Positions 54,807 to 63,458 of a stretch of DNA of 64,000 nucleotides are shown here, piece by piece (position 1 is the first letter of the stretch; every line of letters begins with the position of its first letter). Below the pieces are notes generated by a model. The model searched no databases. It was given only the letters and a program-made list of their open reading frames with translations, and was not told the origin of the DNA. The stretch covers positions 60,081-124,080 of the forward strand of contig JAKQCT010000090.1 in assembly GCA_029559035.1 (NCBI GenBank), written 5' to 3'. The DNA is from Acidobacteriota bacterium. Its GTDB lineage: Bacteria; Acidobacteriota; UBA4820. Position numbers and translations under genes: made by a program.

Positions 54807-54835
54807 ATCATAGACACCAGGCTTGATAATGTCAA
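54807..54835 (-). promoter_or_regulatory. sigma70 promoter of the FG-GAP gene
   Basis: Perfect TTGACA (54835-54830), 17-nt spacer, TATGAT (54812-54807) on the minus strand. Transcription would begin near 54800, 28 nt before the ATG, and the ribosome site is GGGGG. Confidence 0.75.
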
Positions 54836-54847
54836 ATATAATCAGCT

Positions 54848-54871
54848 CTTTTGTGACTGGTGTCACAAAAG
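54848..54871. promoter_or_regulatory. CRP/FNR-type operator
   Basis: Ten-base perfect inverted repeat CTTTTGTGAC-TGGT-GTCACAAAAG, containing TGTGA-N6-TCACA, the CRP consensus. Its centre is about 59.5 bp upstream of the predicted start, close to the -61.5 of class I CRP promoters. FNR sites (TTGAT-N4-ATCAA) fit less well. A LacI-type or other repressor cannot be excluded. Confidence 0.65.
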
Positions 54872-54998
54872 GATATCTTCCCAATGCCGGATTCCCTCTT
54901 AAATAAGCTTCCCTCGATATTACTCTACGGGAAGTAAGGAATATGTTAAACATGATTTACCTGCAGATTTCGCTTGAAGCATACCCGTCGTCGTCGTT

Positions 54999-55004
54999 TA
55001 TAAT
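54999..55004 (+). promoter_or_regulatory. isolated TATAAT box
   Basis: A perfect TATAAT reads toward the repeat cluster and the 55395 gene, but no good -35 lies at 16-18 nt. Confidence 0.25.
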
Positions 55005-55109
55005 CTTTACAGCCGTGCAGTGATCCTTTGGGAATCGCTCCTTATAATCGCCCTTCTTTTCAGAATGACGCGATTTTCATTTTTAGGCTTTAACCTGATG
55101 CCAGGCTGT

Positions 55110-55345
55110 GTTGCCGGGGGACACGATCCCGATTCAAAAGGCCGAATCGGGTCATGTCCCCAGGCCGCTGCGTTGAACGCTCCCCCGGCAGAGAATGTGC
55201 CCTCTCGCAAATTGAATTTGTCTCAGGGCACGACATTCCACGCCCTGCGGGCCAGAAAGGACGGAAAACAGAACGCTTCGCTTCCGCTTCCTTGTTGCCG
55301 GGGGACACGATCCCGATTCAAAAGGCCGAATCGGGTCATGTCCCC
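55110..55345. repeat. pair of identical 52-bp palindromic elements around a third hairpin
   Basis: Copies at 55110-55161 and 55294-55345 are identical as far as I can read. Each folds as GGGGACAC...GATTC against GAATC...ATGTCCCC with one mismatch and one bulge. Between them, GTGCCCT-CTCG-CAAATT/AATTTG-TCTC-AGGGCAC (55197-55231) is another long hairpin. The pattern REP-hairpin-REP recalls BIME-like elements. Confidence 0.8.
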
Positions 55346-55369
55346 CGGCGGAATCCATTTGGGTCCTTC

Positions 55370-55378
55370 TGCTATAAT
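55370..55378 (+). promoter_or_regulatory. extended -10 promoter before the 55395 gene
   Basis: TGC immediately before TATAAT (55373-55378). No consensus -35. Transcription start would be about 10 nt before the ATG with CAGGAGG next to it. Confidence 0.5.
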
Positions 55379-55394
55379 TTTTCAGGAGGCGGAG

Positions 55395-55907
55395 ATGAGA
55401 CACGAAAAGATCTTTTTCCTTTTGGCGATTTTCCAGTTTCTGACAGTCGGAGTTTTTTCCCAGGCATGGCACACTACACCGGACAAGTGGAAGGAGCCGA
55501 GGCTGTACCATACGGAATTCGACCGGGCTTACGCGGACAGGATCGTTATCACCAAAGAAACTGCCGGCAGGACCGACAGGGAAAAGGTGATGTCGGCGAA
55601 CGGGGCTTACTGGTTTTCAACGATGAGCCCCGATACGGCGAGGCCCGGACCGTGGTCGACCGATATCTTCGTTTTCAACGAGAGGGAAAACCTCGTCAGG
55701 ATAAGGCTCAAGGATCACGCCGGTTACGAAGTGACCGTGCACTGGATCAACGAGAAGCTTATCTATGTGCAGTTCTGGCTGGGAAGGGTTCTCGGGATCT
55801 GCTTCATCTTCGACGCCGAGACGGAAAAGATCATCTATAAGGAAATGGTCAACGACGGCGGGATACCCTTCGGGCAGTGGCGGGAAAAAGCCGGTGCAGG
55901 CAAATAG
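55395..55907 (+). CDS. secreted protein of unknown function
   Basis: 170 residues with a signal peptide (HEKIFFLLAIFQFLTVGVFSQA). The mature part has ITKETAGRTDREKVMSANG, FNERENLVRIRLKDHAGYEV and QFWLGRVLGICFIFDAETEK, a mostly beta pattern. No family is recognised. ATG at 55395 follows GGAGGCGGAG. The frame runs upstream to 55020 but those residues come from the palindromic repeats and are not conserved coding. It converges on the adenylate cyclase gene with a 30-bp gap. Confidence 0.7.
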   Translation: MRHEKIFFLLAIFQFLTVGVFSQAWHTTPDKWKEPRLYHTEFDRAYADRIVITKETAGRTDREKVMSANGAYWFSTMSPDTARPGPWSTDIFVFNERENLVRIRLKDHAGYEVTVHWINEKLIYVQFWLGRVLGICFIFDAETEKIIYKEMVNDGGIPFGQWREKAGAGK

Positions 55908-55937
55908 AAGCCTTTCACTCCTCGAAGGCCTGCCCTC

Positions 55938-58900
55938 TCATTCTTTTTCCACGATCTCCTTGACGGTTTCGTCAAGATTTCCCGTGCCGCCGCGGGACAC
56001 CGCTTCGCTCAGGAGTTTTTCTTCCATTTTGCTGCCGAGCTCCGCGAATATCGGGTCGAGGTATTCCTTTATCTCGGCGTTGAAAGCGGGATGGCCTGAA
56101 ACAAGGCCGGCAAGTTCGGCGGCCTCTTCGAACCGCGACGACCTGATCCTCAGATGCATAACCCCGACCAGCACTTCGAGAGTGATCGGCGCGGAACCGA
56201 TCTGCTGGGAGAGGATGAGAGCCTGCTTCAGGTTGTCGATCGCGTCCTTTTCGCGACCTTCCATCATGGCGAGAACATTGCCGGCGTTGCAGTGGCTGAT
56301 GATGACGCTCAGTTTCGCGCCGATCTCCGTGGCGATGGGAAGGCTCTGTTTCCAGCAGCCGACCGCTTCTTCGAACATGCCTCTCTTGCGGAAGGTCTCC
56401 CCGAGGTTTATGAGGCCCGTGCAGACTCCCCACCTGTCGCCGATCTCCTCCGATATCCTGCCATGCTCCCTGTGGTGATTTCCCGCGCCCTCGTGGTCGC
56501 CCCTCATCATCGCGGCAAAACCTAGGACCCGGTGGGAAAGAGCTATTCCCTGCCTGTCGCCTATCCTTTCGTAGATCTCCAGGCTTTCCCTCGCGCATCT
56601 TTCAGCCGCGTCGGCGTTCCCCAGCCGGAAATGGGCGTCCGCGAGGTTGTACACGGCCTGCGCCGCGCCGGCCTCGTGGCCGCTTTCACGCGATATCCTG
56701 AGCGCTTCGTCCAGGTGCGGCAGGGCTTCGCCATATTCTCCCCTCGATATCGCGATCCTTCCGAGACCGCAGTGGGCGGCTGCCAGGGTTTTCACTTCGC
56801 CGGTCTTTGCGGAAAGTTCGACCGACTCCTTGAAGCTCTCAACGGAGCGGTCGTATTCTCCAAGGGACCTGAGCGCGTCGCCCATCTCCGCCAGCATTTC
56901 CGCTCGAGAGGCGTCGTTCCCGGGTGGAAGCAGCTCTAGGGCGCGCCCGAAGGCGTCGGTCGCGTCCTTGAAGGCGCTGATCCTGTGTAACTCCCGTCCC
57001 GACCGAAAGAGGTACCTGGCGGCGTTCTCCTTTTCTCCCGCGAGTTCGAAGTGGCCGGCTACCAGGCTGAGGAACTCGCCTCGCCGCTCCTTCATGTTCT
57101 TCTCGAGCCAGCGCGCCACCTGGGCGTGACAGGCGCGGCGCATCTTCAAAAGAACGGTTTCATAGGTGACATCCCTGAGGATGGCGTGCTTGAAGATGTA
57201 TTCCCTCGAGTCCGCGAACGAAGAGAACTGCATCGGGAAGACAAGTTCCCTCTTCCTGACCGATTCGAGGAGCAGTGATATTTCGTCGGGGGCCGATGAC
57301 TCGTCGTGGTCGGAACCCGGGAGCTCCGATACCGCGGAGTCCCAGAATATCCTGCCTATGACGGAAGCTTTCTGGAGAAGGACCTTTTCCTTCCTCGGCA
57401 GGCTGTCGAGACGGGCCTGCAGGACGCCTGTAAGTGTGGGGGGAACGGTAACCTTCTCAAGCCTTCCGGCTTCTATTTTCCACTTCTCTTCGCCGCGGAC
57501 GATGACCCCTTCCTCGATGAGCATCTTCACCAGCTCTTCGACGTAGAACGGGTTGCCCTCCGCCCCCGCCGCAACCAGCTCTCGAAGGTTTTCCGGCATG
57601 TCGTCCACTTTCTTCAGGATCTCGTCCACCAGCGCGCGGCAGTCCCTCGGCGAAAGCAGTCTAAGGTCGATGTTCACCCTGTTCTCCCGCTCCATCTTCC
57701 AGTAGGGCCTCCTTTCAAGGAGGGCGGGCCTGGCCAGGCACACGATCATCACTTTGGAAGACGGCACGGAGTTGAAAAGCTGTTCGATCATCTCGATGGA
57801 GCTGTTGTCAGCCCAGTGCAGGTCCTCGAGAAAAACGACGGCCGGTTTCGTTCCCACCGACCTGAAGAACATGCCGAGGTCGGAAACCGCCAGCTTGCCG
57901 AAGTTGGGGCTTCCGAGGAGGCTTTTCACCGCTTCGCTCTCCGAGAAGTCGAACCCGATGAAATGCCCCATGATGTCTGACCGGTCGCGCTCGAGGTGCT
58001 CCGCCGTCCCCGCGCGGAACTTCTCACGCATCTCCGCCGCTGAATCGCTCTCCCTGATGTCGAAGCGGAACGAGAAAAGGTCCCTGACGAGCGAATAGGG
58101 AGTGTTCATCATCTCCGGAGTCGCTCTTCCCTTGAAAAAGAGGACTCCTTCCGGGAGAAGGTCGAGCCACCTGGTGAATTCGTAAAGAAGGCGGGACTTC
58201 CCGACCCCCGCGTCCCCCATGATGGTAACGAACGCGCTTGATGAAGTTTCCTCCACCTCCTTGAAAAGATACTGGAGCTTACGGAGTTCGGCGTCCCTGC
58301 CGATCATTCGGGTCTCGATCCCTTCCACCCCTCTCGCCGGGATCCTGAACACCCTGGGCCTCGCTCGCAGGAGGACATATGCCTTTATCGGCTTCTCTTT
58401 CCCCTTGACCTTCACCGGTTCGGTGGGGCGCACGTCGAAGATCCCCTGTACGAGGCGGTATGTATCGTGGGAGATCAGTATGCCGCCGACGGGAGCGTGG
58501 CTCTCGAGGCGGCTCGCCGTGTTCACCGTGTCGCCCATAGCCGTGAACTCGCCCGTCGTGCCCATTCTTCCGAGGCGCGCCGGACCGCTGTTGACTCCGA
58601 TCCTCAGCCTGAGGCGGCTCTCCGTGTTCAATTCCCGGTCAAGGGCTTCTATCTCCTCCTGCAGCGCCAGGGCCGCGCGGAGAGCGCATTCGGGGTCGTT
58701 CTCCCTGGATGTCTCGGCGCCCCAGATGGCCATCACGTTGTCGCCGATGTGCTTGTCGATTATGCCGCCGTTGTTCACGATGATGCGGTCGAGACGCTCC
58801 CAGAGGCGGTTCATTATCTCCGTCACATCCTCCGCGTCCATGGTCTCGGACATAGAGGTGAAACCGGAGATGTCGGCGAAGAGTATCGTCACCTGTTTGC

Positions 58901-59048
58901 GCTGTTCCTGGTCCGCCTGCGCCGGATCAAGAGCTTTCAGCTTGTCCTTTAAAGCCGATATGGAGGTGTCGACCGCAACGTCCCCGAGGATCGACCTTTG
59001 GGATTCCAGTGTCTCGATCGCCTTTTCGAGCTTTTCTCTCTCGGTCAT
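55938..59048 (-). CDS. class III adenylate cyclase with STAND ATPase and TPR domains
   Basis: 1036 residues. The cyclase domain covers about 45-240: VTILFADISGFTSMSE (metal Asp), GGIIDKHIGDNVMAIWG (adenine Lys and second Asp), RIGVNSGPARLGRMG and GDTVNTASRLE (transition-state Asn and Arg). A linker (PVKVKGKEKPIKAYVL) follows, then an NTPase with Walker A GDAGVGKSRLLYEF near 300 and Walker B VVFLEDLHWAD. From about 640 a helical TPR region counts at least six repeats (DATDAFGRALELLPPG, DRSVESFKESVEL, GEALPHLDEALRIS and so on). ATG at 59048 follows GGAGGGG. It would make cAMP in response to a protein or signal sensed by the TPR/ATPase part. Confidence 0.93.
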   Translation of the reverse strand: MTEREKLEKAIETLESQRSILGDVAVDTSISALKDKLKALDPAQADQEQRKQVTILFADISGFTSMSETMDAEDVTEIMNRLWERLDRIIVNNGGIIDKHIGDNVMAIWGAETSRENDPECALRAALALQEEIEALDRELNTESRLRLRIGVNSGPARLGRMGTTGEFTAMGDTVNTASRLESHAPVGGILISHDTYRLVQGIFDVRPTEPVKVKGKEKPIKAYVLLRARPRVFRIPARGVEGIETRMIGRDAELRKLQYLFKEVEETSSSAFVTIMGDAGVGKSRLLYEFTRWLDLLPEGVLFFKGRATPEMMNTPYSLVRDLFSFRFDIRESDSAAEMREKFRAGTAEHLERDRSDIMGHFIGFDFSESEAVKSLLGSPNFGKLAVSDLGMFFRSVGTKPAVVFLEDLHWADNSSIEMIEQLFNSVPSSKVMIVCLARPALLERRPYWKMERENRVNIDLRLLSPRDCRALVDEILKKVDDMPENLRELVAAGAEGNPFYVEELVKMLIEEGVIVRGEEKWKIEAGRLEKVTVPPTLTGVLQARLDSLPRKEKVLLQKASVIGRIFWDSAVSELPGSDHDESSAPDEISLLLESVRKRELVFPMQFSSFADSREYIFKHAILRDVTYETVLLKMRRACHAQVARWLEKNMKERRGEFLSLVAGHFELAGEKENAARYLFRSGRELHRISAFKDATDAFGRALELLPPGNDASRAEMLAEMGDALRSLGEYDRSVESFKESVELSAKTGEVKTLAAAHCGLGRIAISRGEYGEALPHLDEALRISRESGHEAGAAQAVYNLADAHFRLGNADAAERCARESLEIYERIGDRQGIALSHRVLGFAAMMRGDHEGAGNHHREHGRISEEIGDRWGVCTGLINLGETFRKRGMFEEAVGCWKQSLPIATEIGAKLSVIISHCNAGNVLAMMEGREKDAIDNLKQALILSQQIGSAPITLEVLVGVMHLRIRSSRFEEAAELAGLVSGHPAFNAEIKEYLDPIFAELGSKMEEKLLSEAVSRGGTGNLDETVKEIVEKE

Positions 59049-59089
59049 CTTTCCCCTCCGATCTCCGGCGCCGCAATGACCCTTCCCCC

Positions 59090-59118
59090 TTGACTGGTGT
59101 TGCCCGCGATAGTAGATT
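59090..59118 (+). promoter_or_regulatory. probable promoter of the RND efflux operon
   Basis: TTGACT at 59090-59095, 17-nt spacer, TAGATT at 59113-59118. Transcription would start near 59125, giving a leader of about 125 nt with a hairpin. Confidence 0.55.
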
Positions 59119-59148
59119 ATTGCTTTAGGAGGCCGGGTATTCATTAAA

Positions 59149-59177
59149 CCCGCGAAGACTTCCGCGGGCATTTTTTT
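59149..59177 (+). terminator. terminator-like hairpin in the RND operon leader
   Basis: CCCGCG/CGCGGG stem with an AAGACTTC loop and seven T at 59171-59177, oriented like a plus-strand terminator. No plus-strand gene lies upstream, so it could attenuate the efflux operon or end a ~50-nt RNA. Confidence 0.6.
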
Positions 59178-59250
59178 ATACGCACGATGTTCCCAAAAAG
59201 TTCTTTGCCTGAACCGCATGCCGGCCCGGCAGACCCGACAAGAGGCGAAC

Positions 59251-60345
59251 ATGAAGAGTGAGTCATTCGTCGTTCCCAAGTTTCTTATCTTATCAGTGAC
59301 AACCAGCCTTCTCATCCTTTCCGGCTGTTCGGGCGGAAAAAAGGAGCCGCCCGCCGTTCCCGTGAGGGCGGAGAAGGCGATCGTAAAAGACATGCCAAAA
59401 GTTATAACGGCCATCGGCTCGACCGAGGCGCTCGCTTCGGTCACGGTGAAGACGCTTGTCAGCGGCGAGCTTCAGCGAGTCCACTTCACGGAGGGGAGCG
59501 TCGTGAAAAAAGGCGATATCCTGTTCACGATCGATCCGCGCCCCTACCGTGCCTCGGTGAAGCAGGCCGAGGCGGACCTCTTGAAGGCGAAGGCGCAGGC
59601 TGCGGCGGCCCTTGCCAACGCGAGGCGTTCCGAGGGGCTGGTAGAAAAAGGTTACATCGCGGACCAGCAGCTTGAAGACATACAGGCGAAAGCCGATTCC
59701 GCCCTCGCGGACGAGAAGGCGGCCGAAGCTTCTCTCGACAGGGCGAGGCTTGACCTCGAGAACTGCTCCATACTGGCCCCCATGGACTGCCGGACCGGAA
59801 ACGTGAAGGTCAAGGTGGGCAACATCGTCAAGGCGAACGAAACGGAGCTCACCGTGCTCAACCAGGTTTCTCCTGTGAACGCCGCTTTCACCATCCCCGA
59901 CAAACATTTGGAAGCGGTGCGATCCGCCATGACCGAGGGCAAGGTCCCGGTGACGGCGTCGGTCACGGATGGCAGGAAAGTTCCGGGAGAGCTCTCCTTC
60001 ATCGACAACACGGTGGACCCCGCCACGGGATCGATACTGGTCAAAGCGGTCTTCTCCAACGAGGACGGAGCTCTATGGCCCGGGCAGTTCGCCAACCTGA
60101 CCGTCACCCTCGGCACGATCGCCGGCGCTGTGGTGGTGCCATCGGAGGCGGTGCAGACGGGCCAGCAGGGCGAATATGTCTTCGTCGTAAAGGAGGACAT
60201 GACCGTCTCGATGAGCTTCGTGAAGACGGGACAGGCCCTTGACGGAAGCGTCGTCGTTAGCGCCGGCGTAAGGGAAGGAGAGACCGTCGTCACCGACGGC
60301 CACCTCAGGCTGAAGCCGGGTTCGAAAGTGGAAATCAGGAAATGA
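59251..60345 (+). CDS. RND efflux pump periplasmic adaptor subunit
   Basis: 364-residue membrane-fusion protein of the HlyD/MdtA type. The lipobox LILSGC (Cys near residue 25) makes it a lipoprotein of the periplasmic side. Barrel-sandwich halves (VKTLVSGELQRVHFTEGSVVKKGDILFTIDPRPY), a helical hairpin (KQAEADLLKAKAQAAAALANARRSEGL), and CSILAPMDCRTGNVKVKVG follow in order. I start at ATG 59251 after AGAGGCGAAC, not at 59218. The stop overlaps the permease ATG by 4 nt. Confidence 0.96.
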   Translation: MKSESFVVPKFLILSVTTSLLILSGCSGGKKEPPAVPVRAEKAIVKDMPKVITAIGSTEALASVTVKTLVSGELQRVHFTEGSVVKKGDILFTIDPRPYRASVKQAEADLLKAKAQAAAALANARRSEGLVEKGYIADQQLEDIQAKADSALADEKAAEASLDRARLDLENCSILAPMDCRTGNVKVKVGNIVKANETELTVLNQVSPVNAAFTIPDKHLEAVRSAMTEGKVPVTASVTDGRKVPGELSFIDNTVDPATGSILVKAVFSNEDGALWPGQFANLTVTLGTIAGAVVVPSEAVQTGQQGEYVFVVKEDMTVSMSFVKTGQALDGSVVVSAGVREGETVVTDGHLRLKPGSKVEIRK

Positions 60346-63300
60346 ACTTTTCGGAACCGTTCATTAAGCGCCCTATAATGACCACGCTCGTGATGCTCGC
60401 CATCCTTTTCGGCGGCATCTTCTGCTACAGGATGCTCCCCGTGAACGACCTGCCGACGGTGGATTTCCCGACGATCCAGGTCAGCGCGAACCTCCCGGGG
60501 GCGAGCCCCGAAACCATGGCGTCGGCCGTCGCCCTTCCGCTGGAGAAGGAATTCTCCACCATCTCGGGGATCGATTCGATGACCTCCACCAGCGGCCTCG
60601 GCTCGACCCGCATAACGCTCCAGTTCGCTCTCGAAAGGGACATAGACGCGGCCGCGCTGGACGTCCAGTCCGCCATATCCGTTGCCCAGCGCGAACTCCC
60701 GAAAGACATGCGCTCGCCTCCTTCATACCGCAAGGTCAACCCTGCCGACCAGCCGATCCTCACTTTCGCCCTCACCTCGTCCACGCTTCCGATGAGCGAC
60801 GTCGCCGAGTACGGCGAGAACCTGATCGCCCAGAGAATATCGATGGTAAGCGGCGTGGCGCAGGTGGACATACGCGGCTCGCAGAAATACGCCGTCCGCG
60901 TCCAGGCCGACCCGGGAAAGCTCGCGAACATGGGGATCAGCCTCGACCAGGTGAGCGCCGCCATAAGCGAAGGCAACGTAAACCTTCCGACGGGGACGCT
61001 CTACGGCGACAGGAAGGCCTTCACCATCCTCTCCAGCGGACAGCTCAGGAACGCGGCCGCCTTCCGCCCGCTGATCGTCGCCTACAAGAACGGCCAGCCG
61101 GTAAGGCTCGGATCGCTCGCGGTGGTCTCCGACAGCGTCGAGAACGACAAGAACGCCGCCTGGTACATCGACAAGGACAACTACCAGCGCTCGGTTATCC
61201 TCGCCATCCAGCGCCAGCCGGGAACGAACACCGTAGCCGTGGCTCAGGCCGTCCTCGACCTCCTGCCGCAGTTCAAGCAGCAGATCCCCGCTTCGGTCTC
61301 CCTCCACATGCTCTTCGACCGCTCCGAGTCGATCAGGGAGTCCGTCAATGACGTGAAGTTCACGCTACTGCTGACGCTCTTCCTCGTCATACTGGTCATC
61401 TTCCTTTTCCTTAAGAACGTGTCGGCCACCGTCATACCCGGCCTCGCCCTGCCGATGTCCATCGTCGGGACCTTCGCCGTGATGCACCTGCTCGGATACA
61501 GCCTCGACAACCTTTCGCTGATGGCCCTCACGCTCGCCGTCGGCTTCGTCGTGGACGACGCGATAGTCATGCTCGAGAACATCGTCCGCCACATGGAGAT
61601 GGGAAAGGACACGCTCAAGGCGGCGCTCGACGGCTCGAAGGAGATCGGGTTCACGATCGTTTCCATGACGCTGTCCCTGGTCGCGGTCTTCATCCCGGTG
61701 CTCATGATGGGAGGGATCCTGGGCCGGCTGTTCAAGGAGTTCGCGGTCACGATCAGCTCGGCGATCCTGATATCGGGGTTCGTCTCGCTGACCCTCACCC
61801 CCATGCTTTCGAGCCGCTTCCTCATGCACCAGTCCGAAGTTCATCACGGCCGGACCTACGAGCTCTCTGAAAAGTATTTCAACTTCATGCTCGCCTGGTA
61901 CGAGAAGTGGCTCAAGTGGTCGCTTTCCCGTGTCCGCCAAGTGATGATCTTCTCCGGCATCGTCCTCGTCCTGACGGTACTCCTTTTCATCACGATCCCG
62001 AAAGGGTTCCTCCCAAGCGAGGATATAAGCCGGGCCATCGTATCGACCCAGGCCGCGGAGGGCATCTCGTTCAACGACATGGTGAGCCACCAGGAAGCGG
62101 TCGCCCGGATCCTTCAGGCCAATCCCGACGTCGAAGCCCTCTACTCCTCGGCCGGCGGTCGCGGAGGTTCGGGAGGCAACCAGGGATTCTGCATGATCCG
62201 TTTCAAGCCGCGCTCCGAGCGAAAGCACAGCGTTGACGAGATAATCGCCAGGCTCAGGCCGCAGATGAGCTCCGTGCCGGGGATCAACGCCTTCATCCAG
62301 AACCCTCCGCCGATACAGGTCGGGGGACGATGGACGCAGAGCCTTTACCAGGTGACCCTGCAGGGGCAGGACACCGGCGAGCTCATAAGCGTCGGTTCGC
62401 TTTTCTTCGAGGCGATGCGGGAACTTCCGGAACTTACGGACGTCACCAGCGACCTTCAGATCAGAAACCCGCAGGTGAACGTGAACATCGACCGCGACAA
62501 GGCATCCACATGCGGAGTGACGGCGGAGGCGATAGAGAACACGCTCTACAACGCTTACGGAACGCGCCAGGTCTCGACGATCTTCGCGCCCAACAACACC
62601 TACCAGGTGATCCTGGAGGTCGAGCCGCGCTTCCAGCAGGACCCGTCGGCGCTATCCGCGCTTTATGTCCCTTCGTCCTCGGGAACGCTCGTCCCCCTCT
62701 CCTCCGTCGCGGCCATCTCCCAGGATGTCGGCCCGCTCTCGATCAATCACACCGGCCAGATACCTTCGGTGACCGTCTCCTTCAACCTCAAGCCCGGGGT
62801 CTCCCTCGGCGACGCGGTCGCGCTGGTCGAGAAAATAGCGAGGGAGACAGTTCCCGACACGATGGCCTACAGCTTCCAGGGGACCGCCCAGGTCTTCCAG
62901 TCCAGCATGAAGGGCCTCGGCTGGCTGCTCCTTTTCGCGGTCCTCGTCATCTATCTTGTCCTCGGCATCCTTTATGAAAGCTTCATCCATCCCCTGACCA
63001 TCCTATCGGCGCTCCCCTTCGCCGGCTTCGGCGCGCTTCTTACCCTGATGATCTTCCGCATAGACCTTTCGATCTACGCCTATGTCGGCGTCATAATGCT
63101 CGTCGGCCTCGTCAAGAAGAACGGCATCATGATGATCGACTTCGCGCTCGAAGCGCAGAGGAAGGAAGGCAAGCCCCCCGCCGACGCGATCTACGAGGCG
63201 TGCGTGATAAGGTTCCGCCCCATAATGATGACCACGATGGCCGCCCTCGTCGGCACTCTTCCCATCGCCCTCGGCATGGGCGCGGGCGCGGAATCCCGCC

Positions 63301-63437
63301 GCCCCCTCGGCGTCGCCGTCGTCGGCGGCCTGATCTTCTCGCAGTTCCTGACCCTCTTCGTCACGCCGGTGTTCTATCTCGTGATGGACGGGCTGCAGAC
63401 GAAGCTGAGAAGGAAAAAAGTTTCCGACCGGACCTGA
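60342..63437 (+). CDS. RND multidrug efflux permease, MdtB/MdtC type
   Basis: 1031-residue RND pump with twelve predicted membrane segments and two large periplasmic loops. NFSEPFIKRPIMTTLVMLAILFGG at the start, LPVNDLPTVDFPTIQVSANLPGASPETM, VSGVAQVDIRGSQKYAVRV, the proton-relay region AVGFVVDDAIVMLENIVRHME and MLVGLVKKNGIMMIDFAL are all as in MdtBC/MuxBC. It pairs with the adaptor before it; no second permease or TolC-type channel lies in the window. Substrate is unknown. Confidence 0.96.
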   Translation: MNFSEPFIKRPIMTTLVMLAILFGGIFCYRMLPVNDLPTVDFPTIQVSANLPGASPETMASAVALPLEKEFSTISGIDSMTSTSGLGSTRITLQFALERDIDAAALDVQSAISVAQRELPKDMRSPPSYRKVNPADQPILTFALTSSTLPMSDVAEYGENLIAQRISMVSGVAQVDIRGSQKYAVRVQADPGKLANMGISLDQVSAAISEGNVNLPTGTLYGDRKAFTILSSGQLRNAAAFRPLIVAYKNGQPVRLGSLAVVSDSVENDKNAAWYIDKDNYQRSVILAIQRQPGTNTVAVAQAVLDLLPQFKQQIPASVSLHMLFDRSESIRESVNDVKFTLLLTLFLVILVIFLFLKNVSATVIPGLALPMSIVGTFAVMHLLGYSLDNLSLMALTLAVGFVVDDAIVMLENIVRHMEMGKDTLKAALDGSKEIGFTIVSMTLSLVAVFIPVLMMGGILGRLFKEFAVTISSAILISGFVSLTLTPMLSSRFLMHQSEVHHGRTYELSEKYFNFMLAWYEKWLKWSLSRVRQVMIFSGIVLVLTVLLFITIPKGFLPSEDISRAIVSTQAAEGISFNDMVSHQEAVARILQANPDVEALYSSAGGRGGSGGNQGFCMIRFKPRSERKHSVDEIIARLRPQMSSVPGINAFIQNPPPIQVGGRWTQSLYQVTLQGQDTGELISVGSLFFEAMRELPELTDVTSDLQIRNPQVNVNIDRDKASTCGVTAEAIENTLYNAYGTRQVSTIFAPNNTYQVILEVEPRFQQDPSALSALYVPSSSGTLVPLSSVAAISQDVGPLSINHTGQIPSVTVSFNLKPGVSLGDAVALVEKIARETVPDTMAYSFQGTAQVFQSSMKGLGWLLLFAVLVIYLVLGILYESFIHPLTILSALPFAGFGALLTLMIFRIDLSIYAYVGVIMLVGLVKKNGIMMIDFALEAQRKEGKPPADAIYEACVIRFRPIMMTTMAALVGTLPIALGMGAGAESRRPLGVAVVGGLIFSQFLTLFVTPVFYLVMDGLQTKLRRKKVSDRT

Positions 63438-63458
63438 CCTTTTTCAGGGAGGCTTGCG

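Noticed and set aside
55020..55394. 125-codon N-terminal extension of the 55395 protein
   Set aside because: The extension is encoded by the palindromic repeats; a strong ribosome site and signal peptide mark the start at 55395.
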